Source: Clostridia bacterium
GTDB lineage: Bacteria > Bacillota_A > Clostridia > Christensenellales > Borkfalkiaceae
Assembly: GCA_017462825.1 (NCBI GenBank)
Contig: JAFTQI010000027.1
Span: forward strand, 1-25,200
Direction: 5' to 3'
DNA: 25,200 nt
Positions 14,170 to 20,940 of the stretch are shown here, one piece after another. Positions within the stretch are counted from its first letter, which is position 1, and each line of letters opens with the position of its first letter. Made by a program: the position numbers and the translations under genes. The notes beneath the pieces are model-generated. The model was not told the origin of the DNA and made no database searches. It saw only the letters and a list, made by a program, of their open reading frames with translations.

Positions 14170-15045
14170 TTAATATTTCGTTACTTTTACGTAATTAATT
14201 ACGATGGGTTCTTTGGGAATTTCAAATTTCTTTTCAATGTCGAAATGCCCTACGACCTTATCGTCCGAATTTACCGCAATTGATCTTTCCGTAACAAAGC
14301 TTTCGTCCGCGTAATATTCCTCAATGTACGCGTTCAAATCGTCTTGGAAATCTTCTAAAACGCTGTCGTTTTTCAACGTTGCGAAAGTGCAGTAAACGTT
14401 GCTCGGCGTTTTGCCCGTCGATAAAGAAATGAAAAACTTCGACGTTGCGCTATTGTACTTGTATTCCTTTTCCGCCATCGCGTCGTCGGAATTCTTTTGA
14501 ATCCAAACGCTGTTTGACGCCGTGCTGTACGTGGAAATGTCTTCATAGTACATCGTCAACGAGCCGAACGACTGTTGCAATTTTCCGTTTTCTACCTCAA
14601 AACTGTTCCCCTCGTAGAATTCACCGTAAAGGGTATAAAGAGGTTTTTCTTGCTTACTGTCTTCCCAAACGCTGTGCGGGAAGGAGGCATAGTTTTCATA
14701 CGTTGCGATCGTCTTATAATATTCCTTATATTCCAACCCGCTTTCCTTATCCGCCGTCGCGCTGTACGCGCCCGCGTACATTTTAAGCGCTTTCGCATCG
14801 TAATCGTGAATGCAAAGCCCGTCGTAATAGCCGTTTTCCGCAAGCCAAAGGAAATGCTCTACCGTCTTGGGCGCAACTTTTCTATAAAGCTTATATTTAA
14901 GGTTGTATGTTTCTCCGTTGAACTCAATTTGCATCGTTACTTGAGGATGAGAAGTTTTGCAAGCGGTAAACGAACTCGCGCAACCGAATACACTAATCGC
15001 CGCCAACGCGCCGCAAGCAATTTTTTTAAAAATCTTTTTAGACAT
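14170..15045 (-). CDS. Divergent cyclophilin-type peptidyl-prolyl isomerase-like lipoprotein
   Basis: The 291-aa product has a basic, hydrophobic signal (KKIFKKIACGALAAISVFGC) and a likely lipidation cysteine at C22 or C29 (SFTAC), so it is probably anchored outside the membrane. After it comes a cyclophilin-like opening: VTMQIEFNGETYNLKYKLYR, KVAPKTVEHFLWLAENGYYD, GLCIHDYD, matching the APKTV.NF..L...GYYDG..FHR pattern but with the active-site Arg replaced. The C-terminal half has STGKTPSNVYCTFATLKN in place of the usual S.FFI...P.LDG..TVFG. Whether it still isomerises prolines is doubtful. GGAG lies 7 nt before ATG 15045; the upstream ATG at 15066 lacks one. Confidence 0.75.
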   Translation of the reverse strand: MSKKIFKKIACGALAAISVFGCASSFTACKTSHPQVTMQIEFNGETYNLKYKLYRKVAPKTVEHFLWLAENGYYDGLCIHDYDAKALKMYAGAYSATADKESGLEYKEYYKTIATYENYASFPHSVWEDSKQEKPLYTLYGEFYEGNSFEVENGKLQQSFGSLTMYYEDISTYSTASNSVWIQKNSDDAMAEKEYKYNSATSKFFISLSTGKTPSNVYCTFATLKNDSVLEDFQDDLNAYIEEYYADESFVTERSIAVNSDDKVVGHFDIEKKFEIPKEPIVINYVKVTKY

Positions 15046-15081
15046 AATCTTTCTCCGTTTTTGCATAATGCTACATCTAAT

Positions 15082-15110
15082 ATTGTACCTTTTATTTTGC
15101 TTTATGTCAA
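15082..15110 (-). promoter_or_regulatory. Promoter of the cyclophilin-like lipoprotein
   Basis: Minus strand TTGACA (15105-15110), 17-bp spacer, TACAAT (15082-15087). Confidence 0.85.
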
Positions 15111-15162
15111 TCTCTTTTTACTATTTTCTAGCAAATTTTATCCGTTTTACACAAAAGAGAGG

Positions 15163-15363
15163 TCAGTCTTCCCGCCCCAATAATTCGTTCGGTGTTACGT
15201 CCAATATTTTGCAAATTTTTAATAACGTTTCGTAGTCAGGCTAATTAGCTCCTTGCACCCATCTGCTTACTGTTTGCTGCGTAGTCTTTAATTCCAATGC
15301 AGGCTGCGCTTGCGCCATTTTCTTTTGCACCAATTCCGCTCGAAGATTTTCCGAAAACGTCAT
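15163..15363 (-). pseudogene. XRE-family regulator interrupted by an in-frame TAG
   Basis: Too short to stand out as an ORF, this 67-codon frame reads MTFSENLRAELVQKKMAQAQ, PALELKTTQQTVSRWVQGAN, stop (TAG, 15241-15243), PDYETLLKICKILDVTPNEL, LGRED. Both sides are parts of one Cro/C1 HTH: the usual join is VSRWENG...PDYETLLKIC, so a single codon is affected. Translation signals are intact (AGGGGG before the ATG, TATAAT at 15398-15403). TAG is a normal terminator elsewhere in the window (rseP). I infer a recent nonsense mutation giving a truncated 40-aa product; readthrough or a sequencing error are alternatives. Confidence 0.8.
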
Positions 15364-15402
15364 ACCGTCCCCCTTTCTAAAAGGACTTTCTAACTATATT
15401 AT

Positions 15403-15435
15403 ACACAAAAAATGGATTGCCGTTCGGCAATCCAT
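15403..15435 (-). terminator. Terminator after rplJ-rplL
   Basis: ATGGATTGCC (15412-15421), loop of 4, GGCAATCCAT (15426-15435). On the minus strand it is followed by TTTTTTGTG. It ends the rplJL transcript 29 nt after the rplL stop. Confidence 0.9.
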
Positions 15436-15463
15436 CTTTCGTCTGTCAGTCGGTAACTGTAAC

Positions 15464-15832
15464 TTATTTAAGTTCAGCGGTAGCGCCAGCTTCTTTAAGC
15501 TTGTTAACGAGTTCTTCAGCGTCAGCCTTGGGAGCGTTTTCTTTGATAACGCCCATAGCTTCAACTGCTTTCTTCGCGTCAGCAAGACCAAGACCCGTTG
15601 CTTCTTTAACAACTTTGATAACCGCGATCTTGTTCGCGCCGATGTCTTTAAGAACAACGTCGAATTCCGTCTTTTCTTCTGCTGCGGGAGCTGCTTCTGC
15701 TGCGCCGCCTGCTGCGGGAGCTGCTGCAACTGCTGCGCTTACGCCGAATTCTTCTTCAAGTGCTTTTACAAGTTCGTTCAATTCAAGAACGGTCATAGCT
15801 TTTACTTCTTCAATGAGTTTCTGTACGTCCAT
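15464..15832 (-). CDS. rplL: 50S ribosomal protein L7/L12
   Basis: L7/L12 forms the multimeric stalk that recruits translational GTPases. The 122-aa product is of standard length: N-terminal dimer domain ([20 protein letters not shown]), an Ala/Pro-rich hinge ([17 protein letters not shown]), and the C-terminal domain [20 protein letters not shown] and [17 protein letters not shown] precedes the start. It follows rplJ at 49 nt. In most bacteria rpoB comes next; here a terminator follows instead. Confidence 0.98.
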   Translation of the reverse strand: MDVQKLIEEVKAMTVLELNELVKALEEEFGVSAAVAAAPAAGGAAEAAPAAEEKTEFDVVLKDIGANKIAVIKVVKEATGLGLADAKKAVEAMGVIKENAPKADAEELVNKLKEAGATAELK

Positions 15833-15881
15833 TTTTTTAATCCTCCGATTTTTTAATAATGATTTTTAATGAATTAGGAAA

Positions 15882-16385
15882 TTAGTTTGCTTCTTTTGCT
15901 TTTGCGATTTGATCCAAAACACCAACAAACTTGGAAAGAGAAGACTGGAAGCAGCCGAGCATCTTCGCGATAAGGACTTCCTTGGAAGGAATAGCCGAGA
16001 GCGCTTTCACGCCGTCTTTATCAAGATACTTGTTTTCCACATACGCGCACTTAGGCACGATCTTTTCTACCAATGCAGGGTTAGCTTTCGTTTCTTTTGC
16101 GAATACCGCCGCGCCGCTCGTTTCGTCCGAGCAGAATACGGTTGCCGTCGTACCGTTCAAATCAGCGTCGAAATCCGTGATACCAAGTTCGTTAAGCGCC
16201 TTTCTTACAAGCGTATTTTTATATACCTTGTATTCGCAGTTCGCTTCCTTGAACTTTCTTCTCAAATCCGTTACTTCCAAAACGGTAAGCTTGTTGTAAT
16301 CCGCAAAAACAATAGACTTGCTTTCCTGTACTTTCGCTTTGATCTCTTCTACGATCAGTTTCTTTGCTTCTACATTCGCCGACAT
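15882..16385 (-). CDS. rplJ: 50S ribosomal protein L10
   Basis: L10 anchors L7/L12 dimers to 23S rRNA. The 167-aa product has EEIKAKVQESKSIVFADYNK, LTVLEVTDLRRKFKEANCEY, KVYKNTLVRKALNELG and a C-terminal helix (LSKFVGVLDQIAKAKE) that binds L12. GGAGG precedes the start by 7 nt. It has a private promoter and an attenuator-type leader, consistent with L10(L12)4 autoregulation. Confidence 0.98.
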   Translation of the reverse strand: MSANVEAKKLIVEEIKAKVQESKSIVFADYNKLTVLEVTDLRRKFKEANCEYKVYKNTLVRKALNELGITDFDADLNGTTATVFCSDETSGAAVFAKETKANPALVEKIVPKCAYVENKYLDKDGVKALSAIPSKEVLIAKMLGCFQSSLSKFVGVLDQIAKAKEAN

Positions 16386-16396
16386 AAGTTACCTCC

Positions 16397-16541
16397 TTTA
16401 AGCGTTTTTCCGCCTGACATAAAAAATACCTTATACCGCGCGGCATAAGGACATAAACGTTTCGTGTTCGTATTCCCTCTACCTCGGCGAGCGGTTTCCC
16501 ATTATATCTTTCGATGCTCGCTGTCTGCGGTTGATTTTTAC
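16397..16541 (-). ncRNA. L10 leader (autoregulatory 5' UTR of rplJL)
   Basis: The minus-strand leader contains the conserved L10-leader signature: CCGCAGACAGCGAGC, an internal hairpin, then CCGCTCGCCGAGGT, as known from Firmicutes rplJ leaders that mimic the L10 site on 23S rRNA. It ends with a terminator-like hairpin CCTTATGCC-GCGC-GGTATAAGG (16429-16450) followed by TATTTTTTATG. Known biology: L10-L12 binding shifts the fold and lowers expression. That the hairpin is the attenuator is inferred from its T-run. Confidence 0.85.
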
Positions 16542-16547
16542 TATGCT

Positions 16548-16576
16548 ATTATAACATCTTCTAAAAAAGCCGTCAA
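16548..16576 (-). promoter_or_regulatory. Promoter of rplJ-rplL
   Basis: Minus strand TTGACG (16571-16576), 17-bp spacer ending TGT, TATAAT (16548-16553). Confidence 0.9.
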
Positions 16577-16634
16577 CTGTTTTTAACGGAATTTTCAAGA
16601 AAATTTTATTTTTTCGGTAGATTTTTACAAAAGG

Positions 16635-16662
16635 AAAAGCGACTGATTGCTCAGTCGCTTTT
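16635..16662 (-). terminator. Terminator after rplA
   Basis: AAAAGCGACTGA, loop of 4, TCAGTCGCTTTT, followed by CCTTTTG on the minus strand. It starts 13 nt after the rplA stop and separates rplKA from rplJL. Confidence 0.85.
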
Positions 16663-16675
16663 TCGTTTCTAAAAA

Positions 16676-17362
16676 TTAGAGTTTGGGCAATACTTTTACG
16701 CCGGGGCCCATCGTGGAAGCAAGCGTTACGCTCTTAAGATACGTACCTTTTGCTGCTGCGGGCTTCGCTTTTACGATTGCGTCCATAAGCGCTGCGTAGT
16801 TTTCTACGAGCTTTTCTTTGCCGAAGCTCTTCTTACCGATCGGGCAGTGGATAATAGCGGTCTTGTCGAGTCTATATTCAACTTTACCTGCTTTTACTTC
16901 TGCGATCGCTTTTTCAACGTCCATCGTAACCGTACCGGACTTAGGGTTAGGCATCAAGCCTTTAGGACCGAGTACACGACCGATACGACCTACCATACCC
17001 ATCATGTCGGGCGTGGTGATCATTACGTCGAAATCAAACCAGCTTTCGTTTTGGATCTTCGCGATGAGTTCTTCAGCGCCTACGTAATCAGCGCCTGCCG
17101 CTGCAGCTGCGTCAGCCTTAGCACCCTTTGCGATAACCAATACTCTCTTCGTCTTACCCGTACCGTGGGGAAGAACGAGTACGCCACGTACTTGTTGGTC
17201 AGCTTGACGGGGGTCAACGCCGAGACGTACGTGAAGTTCGATGGTTTCGTCGAACTTTGCTTTAGCCGTTTCAAGCAAAACGGAGATTGCTTCGTTTGCT
17301 TCGTATTGCTTGGAAAGGTCGAATGCTTTTACGCTATCTTGATATTTCTTACCGTGTTTCAT
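16676..17362 (-). CDS. rplA: 50S ribosomal protein L1
   Basis: L1 forms the mobile stalk at the ribosomal E site and is often a translational autorepressor. The 228-aa product has [54 protein letters not shown] and [20 protein letters not shown], all hallmarks. The start MKHGKKYQ is used because AAGGAGG lies 7 nt upstream, inside the rplK stop region; an upstream ATG at 17386 lies within rplK. Length is typical. Confidence 0.98.
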   Translation of the reverse strand: MKHGKKYQDSVKAFDLSKQYEANEAISVLLETAKAKFDETIELHVRLGVDPRQADQQVRGVLVLPHGTGKTKRVLVIAKGAKADAAAAAGADYVGAEELIAKIQNESWFDFDVMITTPDMMGMVGRIGRVLGPKGLMPNPKSGTVTMDVEKAIAEVKAGKVEYRLDKTAIIHCPIGKKSFGKEKLVENYAALMDAIVKAKPAAAKGTYLKSVTLASTMGPGVKVLPKL

Positions 17363-17375
17363 ACGTCCGACCTCC

Positions 17376-17801
17376 TTACTCTTCAACCGTAACGCCCATC
17401 GAACGAGCGGTACCTGCTACCATGCTCATAGCGCTTTCAAGGCTCGTACAGTTCAAATCAGGCATCTTCGTCTTAGCGATTTCTTCTACCTGCGCTTTCG
17501 TGAGCTTACCAACTTTTACGGAGTTGGGTTTCGCGCTTGCCGTGTCCAAACCAAGAGCTTTCTTAATAAGAACGGGTGCGGGAGGGGTCTTCAAAATGAA
17601 CGTGAAGGAACGATCTTGGTAAATCGTTACGACAACGGGAATGATGAGACCGGGTTTGTCTGCCGTTTTTGCATTGAATTCCTTGGTGAAGCCGGGAAGG
17701 TTGATACCGAACGGACCAAGCGTAGAACCTACGGGAGGAGCCGGGGTCGCTTTACCAGCGGGAAGCTGCAATTTTACGACTGCTGTGATTTTCTTAGCCA
17801 T
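17376..17801 (-). CDS. rplK: 50S ribosomal protein L11
   Basis: L11 binds the GTPase-associated region of 23S rRNA. The product starting [20 protein letters not shown] is 141 aa, the standard length, with [20 protein letters not shown] and the C-terminal rRNA-binding domain ending [17 protein letters not shown] lies 10 nt upstream of ATG 17801; the upstream ATG (17831) would add an atypical leader. rplA follows at 13 nt. Confidence 0.98.
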   Translation of the reverse strand: MAKKITAVVKLQLPAGKATPAPPVGSTLGPFGINLPGFTKEFNAKTADKPGLIIPVVVTIYQDRSFTFILKTPPAPVLIKKALGLDTASAKPNSVKVGKLTKAQVEEIAKTKMPDLNCTSLESAMSMVAGTARSMGVTVEE

Positions 17802-17817
17802 AAAAAATTTTCTCCTT

Positions 17818-17864
17818 TGTGGTTTTATCAAGACGCCTTGAAAAAATTTGACGTCTCTCCCACA
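17818..17864 (-). promoter_or_regulatory. Two-part stem-loop before rplK
   Basis: In the nusG-rplK gap the minus strand can pair TGTGG with CCACA (outer stem) and AGACG with CGTCT (inner stem). The position directly before the rplK ribosome binding site suggests a ribosomal-protein leader structure, perhaps bound by L1 or L11; this is an inference. Confidence 0.4.
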
Positions 17865-17911
17865 TTTTTAACAATGTTAGCGCGCGTATCGTGCGCGGAC
17901 CGCGGAATCGC

Positions 17912-18472
17912 TTACGCTTCTTCCGTCGTTTCGGGCAAAGCACCGTCCATCTTTTCGATTTGGATATATTCCACTTCTACGTCCGTCGTTCTACCGAACA
18001 TGGTCGTGGAAACGGTTGCCTTTTGCGCCACTGCGTTGACTGCCTTAATCGTACCGAAGAATCCCTTCAAAGGTCCGTCCACAATCGATACCGTATCGCC
18101 GACAGCGAATGCGTCCGCCGACATTACCGGTTCTTCAAGGCGCATCTTACGGATTTCTTCAGGCTTCATGGGGATAGGTCTACCCTGAGGACCGCAAAAA
18201 CCGGTTACGCCGCGCGTGCTCGTAACGTAATACCAAATTTGGTTGGTGTAAATCATCTTAATAAAGACGTAGCAAGGCATCAGTTTTCTTTCGACTACTT
18301 TCAGCTTGCCGTTCTTTTCTTCAACGACCTGCTCCATAGGGATTTTCAAGTCAACGATGTAATCGCCCAAATTGTTGTTTTCAATCAATTTTTCCAAGCT
18401 GTCTTTGACCATTGCTTCATACCCGGAATAGGTATGGAGAATGTACCACTTGGGTTGTTCGTTCATCGGCAT
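17912..18472 (-). CDS. nusG: Transcription antitermination/termination factor NusG
   Basis: NusG binds the RNA polymerase clamp and couples transcription with translation. The 186-aa product has the NGN domain (KWYILHTYSGYEAMVKDSLE; RKLMPCYVFIKM; YYVTSTRGVTGFCGPQGRP) and a C-terminal KOW domain (FAVGDTVSIVDGPLKGFFGT). GGAGG lies 8 nt before ATG 18472. It follows secE closely, the standard order. Confidence 0.98.
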   Translation of the reverse strand: MPMNEQPKWYILHTYSGYEAMVKDSLEKLIENNNLGDYIVDLKIPMEQVVEEKNGKLKVVERKLMPCYVFIKMIYTNQIWYYVTSTRGVTGFCGPQGRPIPMKPEEIRKMRLEEPVMSADAFAVGDTVSIVDGPLKGFFGTIKAVNAVAQKATVSTTMFGRTTDVEVEYIQIEKMDGALPETTEEA

Positions 18473-18487
18473 ATAGAAATCCTCCGA

Positions 18488-18709
18488 TTACGAAATAACG
18501 CCAAGCAACCAGCCAAGCAAAGCGTCAACGCCCGTGACTACGCCAAGGAACGCCGCGACGATGACGAGAACAACGCCCGTTGTTTTAAGAACGGTGGTGA
18601 ATTTAGGCCAAGTAACTTTCTTCAATTCCGAGAAAGTTTCCTTGAACTTCGCGCCCATCCGTTTGAACCAATTCGGTTTTTTATTCTTCGTTTTAGTTGC
18701 GTTTGCCAT
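18488..18709 (-). CDS. secE: Preprotein translocase subunit SecE
   Basis: SecE is the small essential subunit of SecYEG. The 73-aa product has the conserved amphipathic region (FKETFSELKKVTWPKFTTVL) followed by a single membrane helix (GVVLVIVAAFLGVVTGVDAL). Length fits the short Gram-positive form. It sits between rpmG and nusG. Confidence 0.97.
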   Translation of the reverse strand: MANATKTKNKKPNWFKRMGAKFKETFSELKKVTWPKFTTVLKTTGVVLVIVAAFLGVVTGVDALLGWLLGVIS

Positions 18710-18758
18710 TTGTTACCTCAATACGCGCGGAATCAAACGATATGCCGCGCCTCATGGA

Positions 18759-18923
18759 TTATTTCGATTCTTTGTGTTCGGTGTGCTTCTTGCAGAAAGG
18801 GCAGTATTTGGAAAGAACCAATCTGTCGGGATCGTTCTTTTTATTCTTAATACTGTCGTAGTTTCTATGCTTGCATTCCGTACATTCAAACGTAATTTTC
18901 GCTCTAGCGGTTTTAACTGCCAT
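18759..18923 (-). CDS. rpmG: 50S ribosomal protein L33
   Basis: The 54-aa product [20 protein letters not shown] ... [18 protein letters not shown] carries two CxxC pairs, so it is the zinc-binding form of L33. The start at 18923 has GGAG 8 nt upstream; the ATG at 18941 would add six residues not seen in the family. It opens the rpmG-secE-nusG-rplK-rplA unit. Confidence 0.96.
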   Translation of the reverse strand: MAVKTARAKITFECTECKHRNYDSIKNKKNDPDRLVLSKYCPFCKKHTEHKESK

Positions 18924-18973
18924 AATAAAAACTCCATACAAAAAATTACACCCCTTGTCGGGTGCGTAAAATT

Positions 18974-19002
18974 AGTTTAACACACTTTCGAGGGGTTGTC
19001 AA
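18974..19002 (-). promoter_or_regulatory. Promoter of the rpmG-secE-nusG-rplKA operon
   Basis: Minus strand TTGACA (18997-19002), 17-bp spacer ending TGT, TAAACT (18974-18979). The leader contains an imperfect stem TTACGCACC/GGGGTGTAA (about 18949-18972). Confidence 0.85.
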
Positions 19003-19070
19003 TCTTTTTTGAAAGCTTTTTCGATTTTTTTTGCGTTTTTGCAAAATAATTTTTCGAGCGCTTTATTTTA

Positions 19071-19241
19071 TTAGATTTCCTCGGCGTTTACACGGATTTT
19101 TTTGCCCCCCGGCAGGTGAAAAATAAAGGAATTCTCCCCCTCCTCCGTGATAAAACCGACGATTTCTTCTTTCAAATACTCTTTGACTTTTGCGACAAAT
19201 TCTTGGGTGATAGACGTTTGTTTTTCGTTCGTTGCTTTCAT
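19071..19241 (-). CDS. Small protein of unknown function, 56 aa
   Basis: This short frame reads MKATNEKQTSITQEFVAKVK, EYLKEEIVGFITEEGENSFI, FHLPGGKKIRVNAEEI. It has AAGGAG 7 nt before the ATG and an excellent promoter (19279-19307), so it is very likely a real gene. The C-terminal half looks like a small beta-hairpin domain following a helix; I recognise no family. It lies upstream of the rpmG promoter. Confidence 0.8.
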   Translation of the reverse strand: MKATNEKQTSITQEFVAKVKEYLKEEIVGFITEEGENSFIFHLPGGKKIRVNAEEI

Positions 19242-19278
19242 AATTTTTCTCCTTGCGGCGTATTTTCTTTATGGTTAT

Positions 19279-19307
19279 ATTATACCACTAAAAACCGCCT
19301 TTTTCAA
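19279..19307 (-). promoter_or_regulatory. Promoter of the 56-aa gene
   Basis: Minus strand TTGAAA (19302-19307), 17-bp spacer ending TGG, TATAAT (19279-19284), an extended -10 promoter. Confidence 0.88.
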
Positions 19308-19374
19308 GGGAAATTCGAGCTTTTCGGCTGTCTGTTTTTGTCGAAAATTGTCTTTGTTTGTTTTAAGTTGTCGG

Positions 19375-19389
19375 GCGGAGTGCCTCCGC
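19375..19389. repeat. Short GC-rich hairpin in the 19308-19518 gap
   Basis: GCGGAG-TGC-CTCCGC, a perfect stem with a 3-nt loop, in an otherwise featureless 211-nt stretch after the aminotransferase gene. No T-run follows on either strand. I see no clean terminator for the aminotransferase and no gene here. Confidence 0.4.
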
Positions 19390-19518
19390 TGGCAAACCTT
19401 AGTGGCTTTCCGTCCGTTTCTTAAGAAATTCTGTGTCTACTATGGGCAACCATTTACAAACGTCTTTTTACGGAGTCCCAACACAAAAAATTCAACAAAA
19501 TTTTTTTAGCGTTTAAGC

Positions 19519-20712
19519 TTACACAAGCCCGTATTCTTCCGCGAGCGCTTTAAAGAGAGGCAATGCGCGTTCAATGCGTTCCGTTTGCACGCAGTATGCG
19601 ATACGCACCCAACCGGGATAACCGAAGTCCGCGCCGTTTACAAGCAACAGCTCGTGCTTTTTCGCGCGCTCGCAAAACGCCGCCGCGTCCGCTTCCGCCG
19701 CCTTGACGAACAAATAAAACGCGCCGTCGGGATAAATGCAGGTGAAGCCGTAATCGGTCAAGGCGTTATACAATAAATCACGGTTGCGCTTGTACACGGA
19801 CAAATCCGCCGTCAAACCGTCGCATTCCGCCGCCACTCTTTGGAAAAGCGCGGGCGCGCAAACAAACCCAAGCATACGCCCCGCTCCGCACACGGAAAAA
19901 TACACCGATTTTGCGTCCGTTGCTTCGGGGCTGACCGCGATATAACCGATACGCTCCCCAGGCATAGACAAGGACTTAGAATAGGAATAGCAAACGATGG
20001 AGTTTGCGTAATATTTCATTACGGAAGGCACTACCGTGTCCTTATCGTAGACGAGTTCTCTATACGGTTCGTCGGAAATCAAATAGATGGGTGCGCCGTA
20101 TTCCTCCGATTTCTTTTGCAAAATGTCGGCAAGGCGCGCAATCGTCACGCCGTCGTAAACGACGCCCGACGGATTGTTCGGGGAATTGATAATAATCCCT
20201 TTTACATTAGGATTAAGCGCCTTTTCAAGCGCGTCAAAATCGGGCAACATCGTGCTCTCGTCGGACGGTAACACGGTAAATTTCGAGCCCGTACCCGTCA
20301 CGAACACGCGGTATTCGGGGAAGAAGGGTGCAAACACGATAAACTCATCCCCTTTACAAGCAAGCGCGTGGAGGGTGATCGTGAGCGACGCCGCCGCGCC
20401 ACAGGTCATATACAAGTCGTCCCCCGAAAGCTTTACGTCGAAGCGCTCGGAATACTTTCTCGCGATTTCATCGCGTACCTGCTTATCCCCTTGCGCGGAC
20501 GTGTAGCCGTGCAGCTCCACGGACGGCATTTCTTTTACAATCCGTTCAATGGCGGCGTTGACTTCGTCGGGTGCAGGCACGGACGGATTCCCGATGGAAA
20601 AATCAAAGACGTTTTCCGCACCGATTTCCGCGCTGCGTTTTTTTGCATATTCGAAGATTTCGCGAATGGTTGAGCGTTTGCTGCCAAGCGCGTACGTTTG
20701 CTGATTATACAT
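19519..20712 (-). CDS. PLP-dependent class I/II aminotransferase
   Basis: A fold-type I aminotransferase of the aspartate/aromatic group. The 397-aa product has NNPSG (179-183), SDEPYREL with the PLP-ring Asp214, the Schiff-base lysine K246 in YSYSKSLSMPGERIGY, and a C-terminal GWVRIAYCV with the carboxylate-binding Arg. The N-terminus reads FDFSIGNPSVPAPDEVNAAI. AAAGGA lies 10 nt before the start. It has its own strong promoter and appears monocistronic. Substrate specificity cannot be read from the sequence. Confidence 0.93.
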   Translation of the reverse strand: MYNQQTYALGSKRSTIREIFEYAKKRSAEIGAENVFDFSIGNPSVPAPDEVNAAIERIVKEMPSVELHGYTSAQGDKQVRDEIARKYSERFDVKLSGDDLYMTCGAAASLTITLHALACKGDEFIVFAPFFPEYRVFVTGTGSKFTVLPSDESTMLPDFDALEKALNPNVKGIIINSPNNPSGVVYDGVTIARLADILQKKSEEYGAPIYLISDEPYRELVYDKDTVVPSVMKYYANSIVCYSYSKSLSMPGERIGYIAVSPEATDAKSVYFSVCGAGRMLGFVCAPALFQRVAAECDGLTADLSVYKRNRDLLYNALTDYGFTCIYPDGAFYLFVKAAEADAAAFCERAKKHELLLVNGADFGYPGWVRIAYCVQTERIERALPLFKALAEEYGLV

Positions 20713-20749
20713 AAGGCGTTTTTCCTTTCATTATTATATAATTATATAT

Positions 20750-20778
20750 ATTATAGCACCGAAAAAATACTTTGTCAA
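20750..20778 (-). promoter_or_regulatory. Consensus promoter of the aminotransferase gene
   Basis: Minus strand TTGACA (20773-20778), 17-bp spacer ending TGC, TATAAT (20750-20755): perfect boxes plus an extended -10. Confidence 0.93.
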
Positions 20779-20807
20779 TGCAAAACGAGATTCTTCCCCT
20801 TTTCCTT

Positions 20808-20883
20808 TTTTCCAAACACAAAAACGGCTTGGCGTTATGCCAAGCCGTTCTCTTTTTTTAATTCGCTTTGCAAATTAGTTGCG
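20808..20883 (-). repeat. Copy A of the ppdK 3'-end/terminator direct repeat
   Basis: This 76-bp block matches 23744-23819 in the same orientation. Identical collinear runs are TTTTCCAAAC, AAAAACGGCTTG, CAAGCCGTT and TTGCAAATTAGTTGCG. On the minus strand it preserves the last ppdK codons (PRN-stop) as a vestige without a gene. The hairpin AACGGCTTGGC/GCCAAGCCGTT (20823-20849) with T-rich flank acts as terminator for the lipoprotein gene. The two copies bracket the lipoprotein-XRE segment. Confidence 0.85.
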
Positions 20884-20940
20884 GGGGGTTGCGTAGCTAT
20901 ACTATAGGCAGACGCTTTCCCATGTCTTAAATTATTCGGT

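Noticed and set aside
15241..15243. TAG recoded as a sense codon
   Set aside because: rseP ends with TAG and the other reading frames do not need readthrough, so a nonsense mutation is simpler.
17362..17386. N-terminal extension MKSKEVGR of L1
   Set aside because: It overlaps the rplK 3' end, and the ATG at 17362 has AAGGAGG at ideal spacing.
17891..18850. 319-aa plus-strand ORF opposite nusG-secE
   Set aside because: It covers parts of two conserved genes and their gap, and its Arg/His/Phe-rich composition is typical of a reverse-strand shadow.
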